From the NCBI GenBank assembly GCA_028716125.1, contig JAQUQK010000094.1:1-7042 (forward strand): 7,042 bases of DNA. The letters run 5' to 3'. The notes below the pieces were generated by a model that did no database searches, had not been told where the DNA came from, and saw only the letters and a program-made list of their open reading frames with translations. Origin of the DNA: Thermoplasmatota archaeon. GTDB taxonomy: Archaea > Thermoplasmatota > JAQUQK01. Positions 5,019 through 7,042 of the stretch are shown here, in pieces (position 1 is the first letter of the stretch; each line of letters opens with the position of its first letter). The position numbers and the translations under genes are program-made.

Positions 5019-6173
5019 TTACCACTCCGGATACCACATTATCATCTGGACTTTGTATGCGGGCGACATGGGCTGGCTTCCGTCGGGAAGCGTGACTACA
5101 TAGTAATCCACAAGACGCGCGTTGACTGGCACACCCTGAACAAGAAAATACGCCTCGGCTACGACGCAATATGGCCCAAAAAGGGCGTTTTTCGGCACGG
5201 TGTAGCTGTATGTTCCTGTGGACTGATTATTTGTATTCGCGTTTTCCCTGTGGTTTAATATTGGGCCGTAAATTACTATATCAACATTCTGGAATGTTAC
5301 CCCGCTTCCGGTTATGCCCGAAAAGTCATACGAAACCTGGAGCGTATTGCCGATGGTCATAGACCTGTTGTTTAAAGTGATATGTGCCGTTGAGTGGAGA
5401 AGGTTTGCAACCCGGTAGATGAGGCCGCCACCCGCTATTGCCGAGTAATTGGCTTGTCCGCTAAGCGGAACGCCATTGTACGTTATGTTGGATTTTACGC
5501 TGCTGGAAAGAGAGGTGGCATATCCTGTCGGATGCAGGACGTCTTTTGGCGGTATGGATGTTTTCTCATAAAGTCCTGGCATGGCAACCTTTTCGCTCAG
5601 CGTGTGGGCATTTCCGTTTGAGAATATTACAGGAACGCCGGAAGAAAGCCCCTTAACGAGAGATGATTTGTAAACAGGCATTGCCCATACGGTCATTGGC
5701 GTTGAATTGGTAATGCCATAAACGTCAAGGTCGGTAAAAACTGCAGTATAGCTCCACGGCGCCGTTATTGCCTGCTCAACGCTTATTGCGCTTGAAGGCG
5801 GGTTGCCCTGGACATAGACGGGATATTGATCATACCCATTGTAGAGATATACGTTATAGTAAACGCCCGGAAGCGTGGCGTTTATGTTGTCTGTCATGTT
5901 TTTGGGGTTTCCTGCAACCCCTTCTGTTATGTATTTCAAAAGCAGGTGGTTGTCATATGACTGTCTGTCGGCGGACGAATTCAGCGGCAGATTGTACAGG
6001 TTCTGGAGTTTTCCCTTCGCAAGCATCTTCAACTGTTCTATGCTGAATTGCTGTCTTGAGCTTGGAAGCGAAAAGCTTGCCACGAATGCGACTGCCATTA
6101 TCATCATTATCGCGATTATCACTGCCTCGAAGACTTGTACCTGCGCGCAATTGCCCTTTTGCCGCCGTGCCAT
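5019..6173 (-). CDS. Large pilin-like secreted protein
   Basis: This encodes a 384-residue protein. A basic leader (MARRQKGNCAQ) precedes VQVFEAVIIAIMMIMAVAFVA, a hydrophobic helix up to about residue 36. Glutamate 16 falls at +5 if cleavage follows Q11 and at +6 if it follows A10. A glutamate here is the hallmark of type IV pilins and supports processing by a prepilin peptidase. Residues 40-85 continue as a probable helix (SIEQLKMLAKGKLQNLYNL). Residues 100-200 and 265-384 are beta-rich; the latter (HITLNNRSMTIGNTLQVSYDF, then YTVPKNALFGPYCVVAEAY) resembles an Ig-like extracellular domain. Eight sequons are present (N65, N92, N98, N156, N229, N242, N269, N316). The gene starts 5 bases after the platform-protein stop, so co-expression is very likely. 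It is much longer than a typical archaeal pilin (about 100-200 residues), suggesting a tip or adhesive subunit rather than the main fibre. No named family is recognised. Confidence 0.8.
   Translation of the reverse strand: MARRQKGNCAQVQVFEAVIIAIMMIMAVAFVASFSLPSSRQQFSIEQLKMLAKGKLQNLYNLPLNSSADRQSYDNHLLLKYITEGVAGNPKNMTDNINATLPGVYYNVYLYNGYDQYPVYVQGNPPSSAISVEQAITAPWSYTAVFTDLDVYGITNSTPMTVWAMPVYKSSLVKGLSSGVPVIFSNGNAHTLSEKVAMPGLYEKTSIPPKDVLHPTGYATSLSSSVKSNITYNGVPLSGQANYSAIAGGGLIYRVANLLHSTAHITLNNRSMTIGNTLQVSYDFSGITGSGVTFQNVDIVIYGPILNHRENANTNNQSTGTYSYTVPKNALFGPYCVVAEAYFLVQGVPVNARLVDYYVVTLPDGSQPMSPAYKVQMIMWYPEW
5025..5028 (-). promoter_or_regulatory. Shine-Dalgarno site inside the preceding gene's last codons
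   Basis: GGAG lies 7 bases before the ATG at 5017 and is formed by the penultimate codons (Pro-Glu) of the 384-residue gene. It fixes the start of the 179-residue gene and shows that this junction is translated from a shared mRNA, unlike the TATA-driven junctions further downstream. Confidence 0.65.
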
Positions 6174-6178
6174 TTTTA

Positions 6179-7042
6179 CTACACCACCACGAAGCGGAAT
6201 GCCAGGTATGAGATTATTATCATTATGAATGCATGGCGTAGGCCCATTATCGCCTTTCCTTCCTCCATCACTCCGGCAACAAGCCCGCCGCCTATGCCCT
6301 GTATCAGCGCCGCGTGGAAGAACAGGGTCTTGTAAGTCTCGATGTCGAAAGGCGCGAATGTCATCCCTCCTATTGAAGTACCCGGGGCGACGCCGGAAAC
6401 GGCCTTGTATATCTGCGGTATGAACTGGCTATACATGATTTCAATGACCGCGATGAAAACCAGGAACGCCAGATATATGATGATGACGTATATCCCCATG
6501 TTCTGCTTTCGCTCCGCCTGTATCTGCTTGATTTCGCGCGCGTCGTCGGCCGCCGCCTTGAGTATCTCGACGACGTTGCCGCCTGAGTTGCTTGCCTCTA
6601 TGATAAGGGAAACAGAGCGTTCTATCAGAGGAGTTCGCACTCTTTCGCCGAAAAGCTTTAGTGCTTCCACGAAGGAAACGCCCCAGGTTATCTGCGACGC
6701 CATCTTGCGTATCTCTTCGGTCAGCGCCCCATACCTGCCCTTTGCAGTGGTAAGCAGGGCATTTGTGAGCGTCATGCCGGCACGCTTGGACTCGGAGAGG
6801 TCCCTTAGAAAATCAGGGAACTTTGAATCCATCTGAGAAATGCGCTTCATCTTGGAATTTTGGTAGAATCCATAAGGCCCAAGGCCAATGAGAAGCGAAG
6901 CCACTATCATGTCTATAGACATAATTGCCGCGTTTCCGGCAATGGTGATTGGCTTCATTGTCCCCAGGTACATCAGAATGCCGATAACGCCCAATATGGC
7001 TGCAACTCCAAATGAAACCCATATCATTATCTTTCGGGCAAC
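6179..7042 (-). CDS. Archaeal type IV pilus/archaellum platform protein, T2SSF family (5' partial)
   Basis: This is the inner-membrane platform of an archaeal type IV pilus-like machine (ArlJ/TadC/PilC superfamily), which couples the assembly ATPase to pilin insertion. Numbering from the ATG at 7027, hydrophobic segments lie at about 2-22 and 36-55. They are followed by a cytoplasmic T2SSF domain at about 68-178 with the usual features: FPDFLRDLSESKRAGMTL, the tyrosine-glycine at 99-100, ITWGVSFVEAL and ASNSGGNVVEIL. Membrane segments follow at about 179-203, 235-255 and 264-282. The frame stays open upstream of that ATG to the window edge (VARKI), and archaeal homologues often carry two T2SSF domains over some 500 or more residues, so this is probably the C-terminal half of a longer gene. 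ATG 7027 as the true start is less likely. It heads the tightly packed pilin-like genes that follow. I cannot tell from the sequence whether it serves an archaellum, an adhesive pilus or a Tad-like system. Confidence 0.92.
   Translation of the reverse strand, partial: VARKIMIWVSFGVAAILGVIGILMYLGTMKPITIAGNAAIMSIDMIVASLLIGLGPYGFYQNSKMKRISQMDSKFPDFLRDLSESKRAGMTLTNALLTTAKGRYGALTEEIRKMASQITWGVSFVEALKLFGERVRTPLIERSVSLIIEASNSGGNVVEILKAAADDAREIKQIQAERKQNMGIYVIIIYLAFLVFIAVIEIMYSQFIPQIYKAVSGVAPGTSIGGMTFAPFDIETYKTLFFHAALIQGIGGGLVAGVMEEGKAIMGLRHAFIMIIISYLAFRFVVV
6182..6188 (-). promoter_or_regulatory. Possible Shine-Dalgarno site for the 384-residue gene
   Basis: GGTGGTG on the minus strand, formed by the final valine codons of the platform protein, ends 8 bases before the ATG at 6173. 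Its GGTG part can pair with the archaeal 16S rRNA tail. The match is modest, and translational coupling across the 5-base gap may be enough. Confidence 0.4.

Overview
The window looks like archaeal chromosome. All complete genes lie on the minus strand, so transcription runs from high to low coordinates. Three things point to archaea: a membrane platform protein of the archaellum/type IV pilus (ArlJ/TadC-like) type, several exported proteins with short charged leaders running straight into a hydrophobic helix (class III, prepilin-like), and A/T-rich TATA-like boxes 25-29 bases upstream of start codons instead of -35/-10 promoters. Intermediate GC and very compact spacing are compatible with a small-genome archaeon (DPANN-like or other), but the sequence does not fix the lineage.

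Right part, 4478-7042: the C-terminal part of the platform protein, open at the window edge, then a 384-residue pilin-like protein and a 179-residue minor-pilin-like protein. The gaps are 5 and 1 bases and Shine-Dalgarno-like sites lie inside the preceding gene, so this is the tail of a pilus/secretion operon. Its ATPase would be expected beyond the right edge.

Middle, 1708-4439: two tandem paralogues of 428 and 459 residues, each with its own TATA-like box. Each joins a pilin-like N-terminal helix to a large extracytoplasmic region. That region contains a Rossmann/glutamine-amidotransferase-like segment with an almost invariant core (about 72% identity over roughly 145 residues by hand count), followed by a conserved tail. 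This pair is the least familiar part of the window and the best candidate for an undescribed system: large modular pilin-like proteins probably inserted or displayed by the neighbouring platform.

Left part, 1-1658: thiL (thiamine-monophosphate kinase), a housekeeping gene probably with its own promoter; then a small lipoprotein with a glycine/asparagine/threonine linker full of N-glycosylation sequons; then a T-rich terminator. The first 64 bases probably hold the 3' end of a convergent plus-strand membrane-protein gene. No gap between genes exceeds 100 bases. No RNA genes, mobile elements or CRISPR arrays were seen.
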